This document shows, one piece after another, positions 10,533 to 22,973 of a stretch of 64,000 bases of DNA. The translations under genes were made by a program, and so were the position numbers. Each line of letters opens with the position of its first letter. Within the stretch, counting starts at the first letter, position 1. The notes below the pieces were generated by a model that ran no database searches, had not been told where the DNA came from, and worked only from the letters and a program-made list of their open reading frames with translations. Source of the DNA: Hsuehochloa calcarea (Eukaryota > Streptophyta > Magnoliopsida > Poales > Poaceae); contig CM070611.1 of the NCBI GenBank assembly GCA_036346395.1, positions 27,290,473 through 27,354,472 of the forward strand, read 5' to 3'.

Positions 10533-11548
10533 GGGAGGAGGTACCTGAATCGTCGGAGCAAACGCTTCAGTTTCGGGTGCAAATGAAGACGGGAAGAAAC
10601 TGAAAAACTGCACTCAAATGAAAGGAAGAAACGGCCAAATGATGGTGTAGAAACGTAGATGAGGTTAGTGCGGACGTTTTGGTTCAGACGGCATTGAATT
10701 TGGTGCTTCGTATGAGGAGAAACGAGGAGAGAGGTGAAAGCAACCATTAATGGAGCTTGTGCTAGCTCTTTGGTGGTGCGGCCGGTGGTGGCTTGGGTGG
10801 CGGTGGCCGGAGCTAGGGAAGGGGGCGGCGGGGTGAGAGGTGGCCGGCGTGGTGGTTGGTGGTGGCCGGCAAGCTGGAGGCGGTGGCTGCCATGAACTGC
10901 ACACGGGAGAAGGAAAAGACTACAGAGAGGAAAAGTTGCACTTGGCGGGAGGTAGAAGAAGGATGGAAAGAGGAGATAAAAGAGAGGGAGGTGGGACCTA
11001 ATCACAAAAGTGCATGAGTACACTTGGTAGCCACGGGAGGTTAAGGAGTACTTGGCTGGAGAAGGGTGAGTATGGGTGACCGAATGGAACCCTTTTTCTG
11101 TTTTTTTTATTTTTAAATTCGAAATATTTTTAAACCACAATTTGAACACATTTTAGAATATAGTAAATAGAGTCCAAAAATTCTAAAAAAATTCATAAAA
11201 ATTCCTATAATTATTTTGAACTTAATAAAAATAATTCTAACTTAAAGTTGGCTTTTATTTTTGATTTTATTTTTTCAAAATTACGAAAAACATTTTTAAA
11301 TACCAGAAAAATCCAGAAATTAATTATACTTTTTCACTTTAAATCCAATAAAATCCCAGAAAATCCAATAAATTTTCTTTTTGACTTTAAAACCAAGAAA
11401 TTAAATATTTTGTTTTTGTTTTTCCTTTTAACATAGAAAACTCTTTTTCACTTACAGAAAATCAAGAAAATCTTCGATAGTCATAAAATCCAACAAAATA
11501 TTAACTTTATTTATTTTTATTTTGGTAACAGAACTTTGGGATGTTACA

Positions 11549-12295
11549 GTGAAGGTGGGTTTGATTCCTTTTGGAAGCCAAAGTTGTATTCAACACAACT
11601 ATTGCACCTAGGTCTCCTAATGGGTTGGATTGGAACCGGCGGGTTTGGTTTCAATTCGGGTTGGCTTTGGATAGATGAAAACAGGTTGAGGTAGCTAATG
11701 GTTTGGTTTGAGATGAGTTTGCATCGAAAACGGTTTTGTTTGGGTTAAGAATTTGTGGGTTCGTATGGTTTCAACCCATGTTTTGGGTTGTAATGGGTGG
11801 GACTATGGGAGAGGCTGAGGACCGAGAGGGTGAGCCGGCCTATGCGTGACTCGTGACACCCTCCTCCTCCCCCGCTGCTTACTTTCGCGTTCCTCCACCC
11901 CGGATCTCTTCCCCTGCATCTCTATCACCAATAACTCCAACTCTCTGAGTGGCACCGCGCTCTGATTCTTCTACCATCGTCAACTCCCTCCTCCCCCAAT
12001 CTCTGTCGCCGCCGACCACCACGTGGCCCCGATCCCAGATCTCCTTTGCCCCCACACCCAGGTGCACCTCTCTTCGCATTCTTTCTTATGTGTTGTTCTC
12101 GTGTATTTTGTTGTTGTTGTTCTTGTTGTTGTAGATCATCATCATCATATTATTTGTAGATTTATGTAGATCTACATCATAAAGATAATTATAGCTATTA
12201 TGCTGTTGGATAGACAAACTTCAATGATAAATTGGGAAAGATGATTGCAATTACCATGGATATAATAATCATTCGATCCTTTGCATTGATCATAG
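11549..12295. other. Degenerate intergenic DNA, UTR-like
   Basis: 11549-11820 is G/T-rich with many GGTTTGG-like words. 11860-12065 is pyrimidine-rich and resembles the 5' untranslated exon of a grass gene, followed by a possible donor at CAGGTGCA (about 12059). At 12110-12150 there are TTG and ATC trinucleotide runs. No coding frame is convincing. Confidence 0.35.
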
Positions 12296-12524
12296 TTTCA
12301 TGTGGTATTGTTACACTAATGTTTATAGGAGTTTACAGGGTAGTATATAAGGTTTGTCTCAAGATCTCAAGTGTAAGATGGATTTCTAGGGAAACATCCA
12401 AAATTGCCGATATACACTTTCTTAAAGGCTAAGGATTCCCTGCCACCGGAGCTCCACTGCTTTTTTCTCGAAAAGGCCTTGAGGTTTTGAAATAACATTT
12501 AGGTCCTCCATGATGAGGATATCA

Positions 12525-13225
12525 ACCCTAAGGATGCAACCACTACATCAACCTGCTGTACCCACATTCTCTACATCAACCACATCTTCTCCAATTGAAC
12601 TTTCGCCACAAAGAATGCCATATTCCTCAATTGGACCGAGCTACTTCTACTCCTATGAGCCGAGCTAGGTGTACATGCCAAGGTGTTGCGTCTACACGCC
12701 ATGGTGTTGCGTTAACAATTGTTGGCCCACATGCTATGTAATATATGGGTCGACTAGGCCCATGAGGCTCAGATGTCGCCGGCCACCCTAGGGAGGTTGT
12801 ACTGCTCACATGAACAGCACCACCGCCTAGGGTTTCCACCTCTTGACCGCCTCCTCATATAGGAGGCAAAATTTGTGTTTTGTTGATTGAAATTTAGCTT
12901 TGCTACTTTATACTTTGTCCTCTTGTACGGCGAGAACAACAAAGGACATCATCTTCAAACCCCACTTATCAACACCAATTTTATTCATATTTGCAATACA
13001 TCGATTGCATTTTTACCTTGTTCTTGTGTGCTTCTTCTGTATGCGTGGAGTTGATCTTCATGATCGTGTCATCCGGTATTCGTGCACGATTGATAACGAC
13101 TTGTTAAGCGCTTCAAATGATTGCGTGGTTTCAAGTCTTACGAGTTCATAGCCGTGGATCGTGAGATTTGAGTGACTTCTACCGAATTTATCTTCTCATC
13201 GAAAGATTGGGCCAAATCAGGACCT
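12525..13225. mobile_element. About 0.7 kb insertion in CRK upstream copy 1, type unknown
   Basis: This block is missing from the equivalent place in copy 2 (near 35760). It contains a TATA-like CATATAGG and pyrimidine-rich stretches and looks like a fragment of an LTR, but I could not define its ends or a target duplication. Confidence 0.3.
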
Positions 13226-13254
13226 CCGTGGTTCATCACTTCACATCAGTTTTT

Positions 13255-13420
13255 TTAGGGGAAAGCCCCATGTTGTTTACGAAATCACATCGAGGTCCTT
13301 CATGTTGGTTTTTTATATGAAAAGACCCCTTGTGGTTTCCAAAATAAGGTCGAGGTCCTGCTCCATTTTTGCGAAAAGCCCCCTGTGATTTTTAAAATCG
13401 CGTCGAGGTTCCTCAATCCA
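13255..13420. repeat. Degenerate tandem mini-repeat, about 55 bp period
   Basis: Three imperfect units share the words GAAAAGCCCC, TGTGGTTT and TCGAGGTCCT. The same array is found at about 35680-35960 upstream of the CRK gene. Confidence 0.65.
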
Positions 13421-13980
13421 CTCTACGGGCACAGTGTAGCACGCTTATCATCCTAGTGATACTAATCTCATGTTGCCTACAGATAAGGATTATAGATAAC
13501 TGCATTAGAAGCCTTCATTACTGATGCCTACGACCATCTGTTGCGGGGTAGAAAAAAGAATGGACGACACTATTAAATTGAGTGTGTCATACATTTCGTC
13601 GCCCAGGTCATACAAAAAACAGAAATGCTACGCTCACCATGTGATACAAATGTACTCGACTCGCGCCGCCGATCCGGATCTCAAGAGGCTCACCATGCCA
13701 GCAGTGTTTCGTGAGAGAGTGGATAGTGCTATGCCTTACCACTGTAGTGGAAAAAAATTGTAGCGCTTGATCTCGACCTTTGATTTTTGACTGAGCAGTG
13801 GAGATCGCTCCTAATGCCTACATACTGTAGATCCTCTGCATTGTCTCCTTCGATGCATAGGATCTTAATCCATGTAGCTATACTAAAAGACAAGTTTCCT
13901 TTGCTACCAATCTATCACCAATCACAACACAAGACCACCAACTGACTAACCCAACAAAATTGTGGAATCGAACCGCAAAA

Positions 13981-14132
13981 TTTCATGTGGTATTGTTACA
14001 CTAATGTTTATAGGCTACTATATAAGGTTTGTCCGGATAGGGTGATCTGCCCAATCCCCGTGGAAGATGGATTTGTCTGCTCTAGGAAATATCAGCAAAA
14101 TTTCCGTATGTACTCTTTCTTAAAGGCGAAGG
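13981..14132 (+). repeat. Tandem duplicate of CRK upstream region, copy 2, left part
   Basis: Copy 2 starts here and is broken at GAAGG by the start of a BARE-like LTR. Its continuation is at 35647, on the far side of the nested elements. A short piece of the same flank recurs at 22928-22973. Confidence 0.7.
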
Positions 14133-15020
14133 TGAAGGGATCGCGCAAGGCTACTATAGCACAAATAACAAATTATCGCGCAACCAAGGAACCACCGCTA
14201 GTAATAGATCACGAGATTACCGCTAGACGCGCCGACTCGTAGCGAAGTACAAATGTTAGAAGCGAGTTGATGCAATGTAGTCGTACTCACGACGTGTCCT
14301 CCTTCGATTGGTCGCACTTGCCGCACGCCCGCTTCCTCCGAGTGGTCGACTCACCACGCGACTTCTCCTCCGACTCTAGTGATCGACACGAGTCGGATCG
14401 CCCTAGTGCCGATGCTTCGCAACAACACCTCCGAGGTATCCACATGTACGGGCAGATCACCACGCTACCGGAGTGCTAGCACCCCAGCTGGTTGAGAAGG
14501 AGTGGCTATTAGGGTTTCGTGAGTTCTTCCAAAGATCATCCTCTCTCTCGCCCCATGCCACCACCCCTCTTTATATAGGCATCCATGATGGGTCTCGATA
14601 TTGAGGCCCATTAGGAACTCAAGGCCTATACAAATTCTCGATCACCATCCAAAATAGATTCTAGCCCTTTAAGTGTGCGACCTACAGTTCATGTGTAATC
14701 GGTTATGACACGGAAACTCTTTTCCAACACCGACCGTTAGCGGTACCTAGCAAAGACATAACGATTCCCGAACACACATAGAATAGCTGACGAACCTTGA
14801 TGTAATATGATCTATGACCAGTCCTCATCACTTGCGATCGCTTCAGATTCCATAAGACCAGATCTTATTTGGTCCCGACTAGTTTGTAACTCCATTTACC
14901 AAGTCCATACCATTCTGCGTGATTACGCTCGATTAATCTACGACCACATCAGATTTCCATACGACCACCCATAATCGATCGAACTAAGCGACCTACTCAA
15001 GCATTCTCCTTTTCCTCACG
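14133..15020 (-). repeat. Truncated BARE/Angela-like LTR fragment
   Basis: The sequence beginning TGAAGGGATCG is a copy of the LTR at 22974-24566, extending to about 23858 of that copy, where the two diverge. On the minus strand it is the 3' part of the LTR. It includes the minus-strand TATA box at 14571-14577. Together with the host flank at 14085-14132 it is a duplication of the segment beginning at 22928. Confidence 0.8.
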
Positions 15021-16524
15021 AATATCGAATGCATCGGGAAATATGTCGACCCAAATATGCAAATCGACCTCGTGTATTCTCGTGACTAGTCCAGATCACG
15101 CTTAGTGCACACAAGGTCAACATCGATGAAATATCACATCCATACAACGAATATAAGAATAAACGAGTACCTTGAATAACAAATAACTGTTGGGACCTTA
15201 CGATCGAGTTTTACATTTATTAAGCCATGCAAGGCTGACAATAAAGAATAAATTACAATGAAACGAAGTAAACTCTAGTAGGCTCCCATCAATTTACCAC
15301 GTGCAACCGATCGATCAAGACAGAACGATCAACCTTCGAGAACTCTTCTTCAAAAGCAGGCAACGACTCCTCCACTTCTGTTGATTTGTTTAGCAAGAGT
15401 GAGTACACACCGTACTCGCAAGTCATACCACATAATGCATTTATACATAATGGCTCATTCCAAAAGAATGGTTTCTGTGGTTATTTTGCGGAAATGCAAC
15501 ATTTGCAATTGAATACAAATAATATATTGAAAATATAATTGAAAATAATTAAAGAATATTAATTTAACAATTGATTTCACAAAGGACACACAGTCTAAAC
15601 AAGGTATTCACACAGTGTACAAGTTATCTCACACAGCTGACCCTTCCCAAATGTTTCATGAAAATCTACCCCTCGTGTGAAATTCTCGAGCATGTCCATA
15701 ACCGAGAACGCGGCTATTCGAATAGATTTATTTAACACTCTGCAGAGGTTGTACACTTTACCCACACGATACGATCAATGCGGCCAACACTGGCCATAAC
15801 AAAACCTTTCGAAAACTTCATCTCAATTATTATTACTCCCAGTGTGCTTTACCGTCATACCAACCCAAACACAACGATTTGGCATAACACACACTGTTGG
15901 ATAGGAAAGCGGCGAACCATCCCGTGATGTGCCCACATAGTAGCACACCTCGAGCCCATCACAAAGCTTAAAATACAACCTGAGTGATAATATCGAAAAT
16001 CCATGATTTACTAAGTTAGGCCCAAATTTCATACTAGGCATGTGGTCGCATAAAGAAGCCTCACCAATAGCACACAAAGTGAAGTCCTTAATTGACCAAG
16101 GCAAGACTTCCAGTTTTTCCCAAATCATAAAGTTTATAGCACACAGCTCCACCAATCACACAGAATCCACCACTTGCCTCACCCAAATCTTTTCCCGCTG
16201 CTGATTAAGTGCAACACATGCCACCAACGAGTAATAGCACACAAGACACACAAAGTTCATCACACGCCCATAATCACTTAGTCAAGTTTATAATTGTAAC
16301 TCACATGAAATGATGACTCGTGGCACGCTAAGCAATCTACTCAGATCTAACCAACCCACGCTGGTGCTACGATAATACCAACTATTACTGAACCAATCTA
16401 GGGTGATAAAAGATCATGGCATACAATAGACAATGTGGATATAACAAATTGGATTAATAACTATCCCAAAAATATTTAAATAAATACTTGAAATAGAATG
16501 CAATACATTGAAACATAGTATTTT

Positions 16525-19500
16525 TGTAACATCCCAAATATGGATTTGTGTTTCAAATGTAAGAAAATAAAAAGAAATTAAAACTTTTCATGCATCTTGA
16601 AGCCCTTGGTCATTTTTGTTATTCTTTTAAAAAGAATTATGGAAAATCAAAATTTAAATCCTCTTTTGACTCCAATCAAAAACCTTTGTGGCAAAGGTCT
16701 TGTGCCAAACCCTTGGAAATCTTTTCTCTGAGTTCTTGGGAGGCTTGGCAACATCTCTGAATTATCCCATGATTTTTAGAAATTATTTGATAATTTTTGG
16801 AGGCAAGTCAAAATTGGTCAAACCCTTTTTCCCCTCTTCTGGAATTTTTGGAGAAAAATTCAGAGCATGAAAATCCCTAAAAATTTTATGGAGGTTCCTC
16901 CTCACAAGAAGCTCCAGTTAAAATTTCATAAATTTGGAGTTTGTTTGCTACCTCAAATAATTCCTCAAAATTCAAATATTTAAAATTCAAATTTAACTGG
17001 TTTGCACTGCTCTCTGTTCGAACCGACTCGGCTCGAGCCACTTGACTCGGTCCAACCAACTAAACGCACCGGCGCGTCGATCGGCGCGCTGCGTTGAGCC
17101 GTTGATCAAGATCGGACGGCCTTGATCAACCGAACGACGGAATCGTTGTAATCCACTCGATCTAACTCACCGCTCGATTTCAATCCGACGGCCGACACGC
17201 CGCTCCTTCCTCCGCTGCCACAGGTGTGAGCTCGGCCACTGCGGCGCAGAGGAGAAACGCCGCAGCGCAGCCCACTCCTGGCCACCTTTAAACGGCTATC
17301 TCGCGCGCATTAAATGCCCGTCGTGCTCCTCCTCAGCGCCCACTCTCCAACCGCCTCCGCCGCCTCTCGCGCTCAAATGGCCAAAGTTGACCCGAGCGGG
17401 ATATCGCTGCTGCTCGCGCCATCCCGGGCTATTTAAGCTCCATTGTTTCTCCCTTAGCTTCCTTTAGCACCTCCGCAACTCTAGCTAGCACTCACAAGTC
17501 CATTGAGCTGCAGATCCTCTGTAATCCTCTACCGCCATTGTCGGCTTTGGAGCTTCGTGAGCTCTGTAGCAGGGTTTTCTTCGTGTCTTTGCTCCTCTCG
17601 CTTCCCTTTAGTCTCTCAAGCTTAACACTCACTCGCTTTGGTTCAATTTGCTCGTGGTCGAATCAATTTGAGTTCCCTTTCGGCCGAAATCGTGTTTTCC
17701 TCGCCGAGCCGCCTCGACTCTCCTGCACTCTTTGCGCCAGTAACTCCTCTTAGTCCCTAGGGTCTGCACTGCTTTCTTGAACCGCAATGAGTGCAACGCC
17801 GATTTTCATTTTTGTCATTTGCGGTCTCCTCGCTTTCTCCGGCTTGCGTTGTTCTCGACCATCGCACCAAATCCATTGGTACCATTAGGTGCGCAATGAT
17901 GTTTGGGACCCATTTTAGGCACTTGCTCGCACCGCCGCGGCAAGAGCCGCCGGCGGCAAGCCGTTCTTCCCCGTCGTTTTTGCCGGACGAAAACAGGACG
18001 GGCGTTTGAACGTGATTCGGTTCGAACCGTCGATCCTAAGATCAACGGTCCCGATTCAAGTTCACAGGGGTCGTTGGATCCAAGATCAACGGCTCACGTG
18101 CGTGTGGACGTTCGGACCGCCCGCGCGCTCGGATCCACGTGGACCATTGGATCCAAGATCAACGCTCCAAGTTCGGCCACGTCGATTCTCATTTCTGATT
18201 TTTCCGAAAGGATTTATTTATCAACTGAAAAATATGATAACTTGTAAAATGCATAACTAATTCATTTTAATTCCTTTTCGGGAGATTCAAATTTTGTTGG
18301 TTATGTTTTTAACTAAACTTTAATCTAAAAATGTTTCCAACCTCAGTATAGCTCCAGAAAATTTTGCTAATGAATAGTAGCATTTATGATTTATAAAAGC
18401 TGAGCAAAATTGATTTGGTCATATCTTTGGCATTAAGAATCCAAATCAATTGGTTCTTGTTGATAAATTCTTTATAAATCATTCTCTTGCTACTGTAAAA
18501 TTTTCATAATATTTGGAGAAATTTTACTTTTGGGTCTTTGCATTTTCTTCGTTCTTATCGGTTGTTTTTCGCCTTCTCGTTAGGTTCCGAAGAGCACGTT
18601 GACAATATAATTGATCCTCAGCAACATCTTGACCCACAGCAAACAGGCAAGCAGTTTGATCATGTTAATCCCATTATTTTTCAAGTCTAATATATTGATT
18701 TCAACTTGTATGTATGCATTGCTATTTTGTTGTTAAATTATGGTTAGTATCCTATAGTTGCATAATCTGTAGGACTTGTTTATCCTCTACTACCATGAGC
18801 CTAGGTTATTGCTATGATTTGAGTTCGATGGATGAGCTCTTGTCATTTAGTAGAATACGAATTGAAATTGCTTAGAAATGCTTAGTTTCGGTAGCAATGA
18901 GCGATCATCGATTTTTAGTCGATGATCTTGATCACACATTTATTTATTATTCCATTATGTCCAGCACTTGTGCTTTGTTACTTTGTAAAGTCAAAAACTG
19001 AAAATAAAATTATTTTAGACTTGGGCACAATGGTATGTTGGTGTGATCTGTTGGTGTGAATGGAATGGTGCCTAGGTCATCAAGGACCGAGTTACTTGTG
19101 TCACTAAGCCAAGCGCTTATACGTGCTAACCACGCGAGAGGGATATGGGACCTCTCTTGACTAAGTACTTTGGCGTGTGTTATCTCCGAGTCGCAGGAGG
19201 GGGTTGTGTGTGTTGTGTGAAAAATGATATGTGTTCTTGTGTTGGGTGTGCGGTGGTGGAGATTCCGGTTAGGCTCTCCACCTCGAGGAGCATTGTAGTT
19301 GTCCAAGGCTTTACCTGAGACGGGTAGTTGACCGAGGCTTTACAATGACTCCGACACAACGTATGGGTTTCTATCCATACGGGCGGCTCGTGGGTAATAC
19401 ACAATATTAGAAATGTCTCGTAGGACTTAGCCGTGCCGGCATACCTAAGGAAGTGTGCTTAATAGCTTGGTAAAAAGGCGGTCTGGCGTGTGGGTACATT

Positions 19501-20150
19501 GGTACACCCCTGCAGGGTATAAAACTATTCGAATAGCCTTGTCCTAGGTTATGGACATGCTTGGTAAGGTCGTGCAAGAACTAGACTACAACCTTTTAAA
19601 ATTAAAATTTGACATGGTTAGTATGAATGGGTAATTCATGCTATTGTTGTGGTGACTAATGGGTTAGTCACTTCCAGGATTGTTGTTGTCATCTATCTAC
19701 TATTATATTGTTGTCATTTATGATTATTTGAACACTAAAAACAGATTTGTTAACTTGCTTTTAAATGTACTACATTATTGCAAATAAAGTTTGCTTTGTG
19801 CTGAAAATGAAACATACAGCCTCCACTTAAATAAGCTTACATGTAGCATATGTATAGGTCTATTACTTTACACGTAAGTCTTGCGGAGTACAATTTTTGT
19901 ACTCATTTGCTTTGTTTAACTATTTGTTGCAGAGGAAGAAGGTGAGCCCCAAGGGCCTCACTTTTGTGAAATGTGCTGTGGATTCGACGACTAGCTTGGC
20001 GTGCGAAATTGATGCATGAATTTTGTAAAGAGGTGTGTATACTGCATTTCTGAGAAGTATACATGTCTCGAGTCTTGGTTTATTCAATTTGTGATGCTAG
20101 GACCAAGTGGATGGTTAAGCATTACAAGCCCAATAAACCGGGGTCTCACA
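16525..20150 (+). mobile_element. Solo LTR of a Gypsy-type element, plus orientation
   Basis: The 3,626-bp unit starts TGTAACATCCC and ends GGGGTCTCACA. A perfect TSD, ATTTT, flanks it at 16520-16524 and 20151-20155. It is inserted inside the minus-oriented LTR 15044-22927. It carries a TATA box at 17430, the palindrome block inverted at 19525-19536 and the hairpin at 19886-19904, followed by a splice-acceptor-like stretch ending in GTTGCAG near 19932. Solo LTRs arise when the two LTRs of one element recombine and the internal part is lost. Confidence 0.9.
17430..17437 (+). promoter_or_regulatory. TATA box of solo LTR
   Basis: TATTTAAG follows a GC-rich stretch, about 0.9 kb into the LTR. 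A CT-rich leader follows, as expected at a transcription start. Confidence 0.55.
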
Positions 20151-20525
20151 ATTTTGAAAATTGTGTTCAATATGATCAAAGGTATAACTTACCTTGGAAT
20201 AGATCTAGATATTGGTCTTGGTCTGGAGGTGCTCCTTCTTCTGCAAAACTTCCCGAAGTATCGACGTCTACTCGCAAACGAGACAAAAGAAACAAAAATA
20301 AATAAATAACAGAGGTAAAACCAACTCCAAAAATCAAATAAAATTCACCATTAAATAGATCTTGATTTTATATGAATTTACAAATTTGAATGGGCTCAAT
20401 CGGAGTTCGGATGCAAAAGATATGGGCTTTGGAAGTTTGAAAATCAAATAAAACCCTAATTTGAATTTTATTTAATTTCCTGAATTATTTTTGTAAAGGA
20501 AAATTGGATTATTGCGCAATGCTTG

Positions 20526-21550
20526 TGATGCGGGGTGCCCGATCTTCTCGACGTAGAACCTCTTGATAACTTGTGTACCCTGACGAACCACCAGCTGATC
20601 CCCCGCGCCAATGCACAGACTTGCAACTCTATGGAAAATTCGCCCAAACACACACTTGATTGGATCCTCACGACCACAAGCGAAGATCGTCGAACCTCAA
20701 TTCCCAAAGAGAAAGCAAGAACGACCCTTTGTTCTCAATGCTCAATTCCCTCTGTTTTGGCTATAAGCACAACAGGAGAATCAAGCAAAAGCTTTGAAGA
20801 TATATTAAACGTGGTCTGAGTTTACAATGGGGGTCTACCCCTCAATATATAGTGTTCCTTCTCCTCCTCATGGCTGGCAAAGAGGCCCTACTCCTATTCT
20901 AATTCGGATTTGGAGTCCTACTCCAATTCCGACACATTCCAAAACAAAAAAAGGAAACTCTGATTTTACAACCGTCACATTGATTCAATCATATTTTTTT
21001 GATAAAGGATGAATTTTAGAGTGAGGGAGGATCCGTTGGATCGGGCTTGAAGTTAGCTTTCCAACAAGCCCAAACACACCCAAATCGGACTTCGTATGAG
21101 AAAGTTATGACCTTTTTACTCCGGACTGTCCTGCTGATTCCGAATCTGAATTTGAGGCTGATTCCGAATCCGAATTGAATTTTGTGTTGATTCCGAGTTT
21201 GAATTTGGTTGGGCTTGTGGAAGTTTCGAATTTGACTTGGATTCTTGGGCTTCTCTCCCCTTGCTTGTCTCCCACGAGCTTCTCCTCCATTGTGATGGCC
21301 TTTCTTCAAGAACAGCCTGATATCCTTCATCTCCGTTCATTATTGAATCTTCCAATCTGAGTACAAGCAAAACACTAGTTTTAGGTAGTATGAAATTCTC
21401 AACTAATTTAAAAGAAAATTCAAAGGAATGATTCACCGTTGGATAAGCTTCTCTTGTTTTTCAACTCTCTTAGCAAGCTCATGTTGTTCTGAGGTATTTA
21501 ATGAATTGAAAATATTATATGAAACAACATAGCTAAGGATGTCCGCATCA
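20526..21550 (-). mobile_element. Solo LTR of the gag-only element family
   Basis: It begins TGATGCGG and ends CCGCATCA like the LTRs at 5126 and 9045, but is inverted. It is 1,025 bp long. The flanking 5-mers GCTTG (20521-20525) and TCTTG (21551-21555) match at four of five bases, consistent with an old target duplication. A TATA box lies at 20844-20852 on the minus strand. Confidence 0.88.
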
Positions 21551-22159
21551 TCTTGCGTCAGCCGAGATTTTTTGGAAAAAAAATAGATTTAAAAAGAAAT
21601 CTGACATGTGGGCCCCACATGTCAGTCTCGGGGCTCACGGTGGACCGAGTGCACCGAGCCGAGGGAGATCTGGCGTGATGGACTGAGCCACGCACGCGCG
21701 CGCCGGGCGCCGACCGCACTACGCGGCCGCCACACCAAAGACGAGGTTGACGCCGGCGCCGAGCCGACGACAACGGCGGCGGCGCGCGGGACCCGATGGT
21801 CGCCGCGAACGGCAGCGATCGCCGCGTGGAGGGTACCAGGGATTGTCGGCACTAATGTGCACCGCTGGTGCCCTTACCGAGGTCGGTAACGACGGTGGCA
21901 CCGGCGCGAGGAAGAAGCGGAGGTAGAGCTTCGTGTTGTCGGACGAGTGCTCGGTGATGCTCCAACGATGAGGAGGTGCGCCGAGGTAGCTCGGGACTTG
22001 CCGAGAACGATGGTGGAGTCGGCGAGGCAAGGGCGGCGACGACGGCGCAATTCACCGAGAAGAAGCTTGGCCGAAACCCTAAAACTTGTAATGCGGCGCT
22101 AGAGCGATCGGCGACGAGGTCGGGCCGCCCGATTGCGAGGTCCGGGCGGTATTAAGGGG

Positions 22160-22167
22160 TATTTATA
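22160..22167 (-). promoter_or_regulatory. TATA box of the long LTR 15044-22927
   Basis: The minus strand reads TATAAATA about 0.76 kb into the LTR, downstream of GC-rich sequence. It is in sense orientation for this LTR. Confidence 0.5.
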
Positions 22168-22973
22168 GGTCTGGGACGCCGAATTGAAACCCCAATTCGG
22201 GTCCAAACGGCCAGATTTTGAAATCCTTGAATCTCGTGGATATTTGCCGAATTCGGTTTGATTCCAATGTAAATAGGTACGGATAATATTGATTTGTTTT
22301 GGTAACGCCACAAGAATTCGCAACGGATACGCTGCTTGTCGACGGCTTGAAGCTTCAAAGAATGGCGCCGGCGCGCGCGAGGAAGAAGAAAGGTGCGAGA
22401 CGACGACACCGTGGCGGTCCCACCGGCAATGACAATGAGGCGCGGGAGAGCGAGCGAGCGAGATCACCGGGCGAGGCCACGCGGCAGCAATCCAACGGAG
22501 GAAGGCGGGGTTGAGCGCGTGCGTCCGATCGAAACGAGGGGAACGCGTCAAACATCCAACGGACGAGGGCGCGGTCGGCGCGAGATGGTCAAGGTATCGA
22601 ATAGTGTTGGGCTTCGGCCCAACACTGTTCCGAGGGATTTAAATAGATTTTTCTTTTTAATAAATCCAGAAAATGCAAATAGCAATTAGAAAATAGCAAA
22701 TGATCTTGGAAAAATTCTATAAAATTCTATAAAATATATCCAAGCAAATAGAATCTAAATAAAATAAGTTTCGTCATTGTTGATGTTGGAATTAAGCACA
22801 TTAAATCAGTTGGTCCTTAAAGTCCGTATGAAGCTTTTAAATTAATATTCAAATAAATCAAAATGGTGAATTTTCTCACTACCACTATTTAAAGGATTTT
22901 TAAAGCTCTGAAAATTGGGATGTTACAAAATATCAGCAAAATTTCCGTATATACTCTTTCTTAAAGGCGAAGG

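Larger units (their letters stand above)
2686..11548 (-). mobile_element. Long Gypsy-type solo LTR, split by a gag-only element
   Basis: On the minus strand it starts TGTAACATCCCAAAG (plus 11534-11548) and ends at 2686 with a terminus reading TGTCGGATCC on the plus strand. Without the insertion at 5126-10052 it is about 3.9 kb. It shares the palindrome block at 3338-3349 and the hairpin at 2977-2999 with the other long LTRs here. The flanking 5-mers are GCGGA on the left and GTGAA on the right. They differ by two transitions and may be a decayed TSD. No gag or pol is attached, so it is best read as a solo LTR. Gypsy origin, possibly Tekay-like, is an inference from LTR length and termini. Confidence 0.6.
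12296..13980 (+). repeat. Tandem duplicate of CRK upstream region, copy 1
   Basis: The sequence starting TTTCATGTGGTATTG at 12296 restarts at 13981, giving a 1,685-bp unit. The part from about 13255 to 13960 matches 35800-36790, the DNA just upstream of the CRK gene, with many substitutions and small gaps. Copy 1 therefore carries a duplicated CRK promoter region without a CRK gene. It keeps the uninterrupted site (about 12425) into which the BARE-like element inserted in copy 2. Confidence 0.75.
15044..22927 (-). mobile_element. Long Gypsy-type solo LTR carrying two nested LTRs
   Basis: On the minus strand it starts TGTAACATCCC (22917-22927) and ends at TGTCGACC on the plus strand (15044). 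A perfect 5-bp TSD, AAATA, lies at 15039-15043 and 22928-22932. Removing the insertions at 16525-20150 and 20526-21550 leaves about 3.2 kb. The part near 15044-16150 is closely related to the LTR fragments at 41258 and 43491. It carries the shared hairpin (15399-15419) and palindrome (15714-15725). No internal genes are attached. Confidence 0.78.

Noticed and set aside
10457..11149. 230-codon minus-strand frame
   Set aside because: It is a low-complexity Pro/His/Ser run in the GC-rich promoter and leader of the solo LTR, with no domain and overlapping frames of similar length.
17538..18260. Short frames in the plus-oriented solo LTR
   Set aside because: They lie downstream of the LTR TATA box but are short, overlapping and without motifs.
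21558..22551. Overlapping GC-rich frames on both strands
   Set aside because: They fall in the promoter/leader part of the minus-oriented LTR and have Arg/Ala/Pro-rich low-complexity products.
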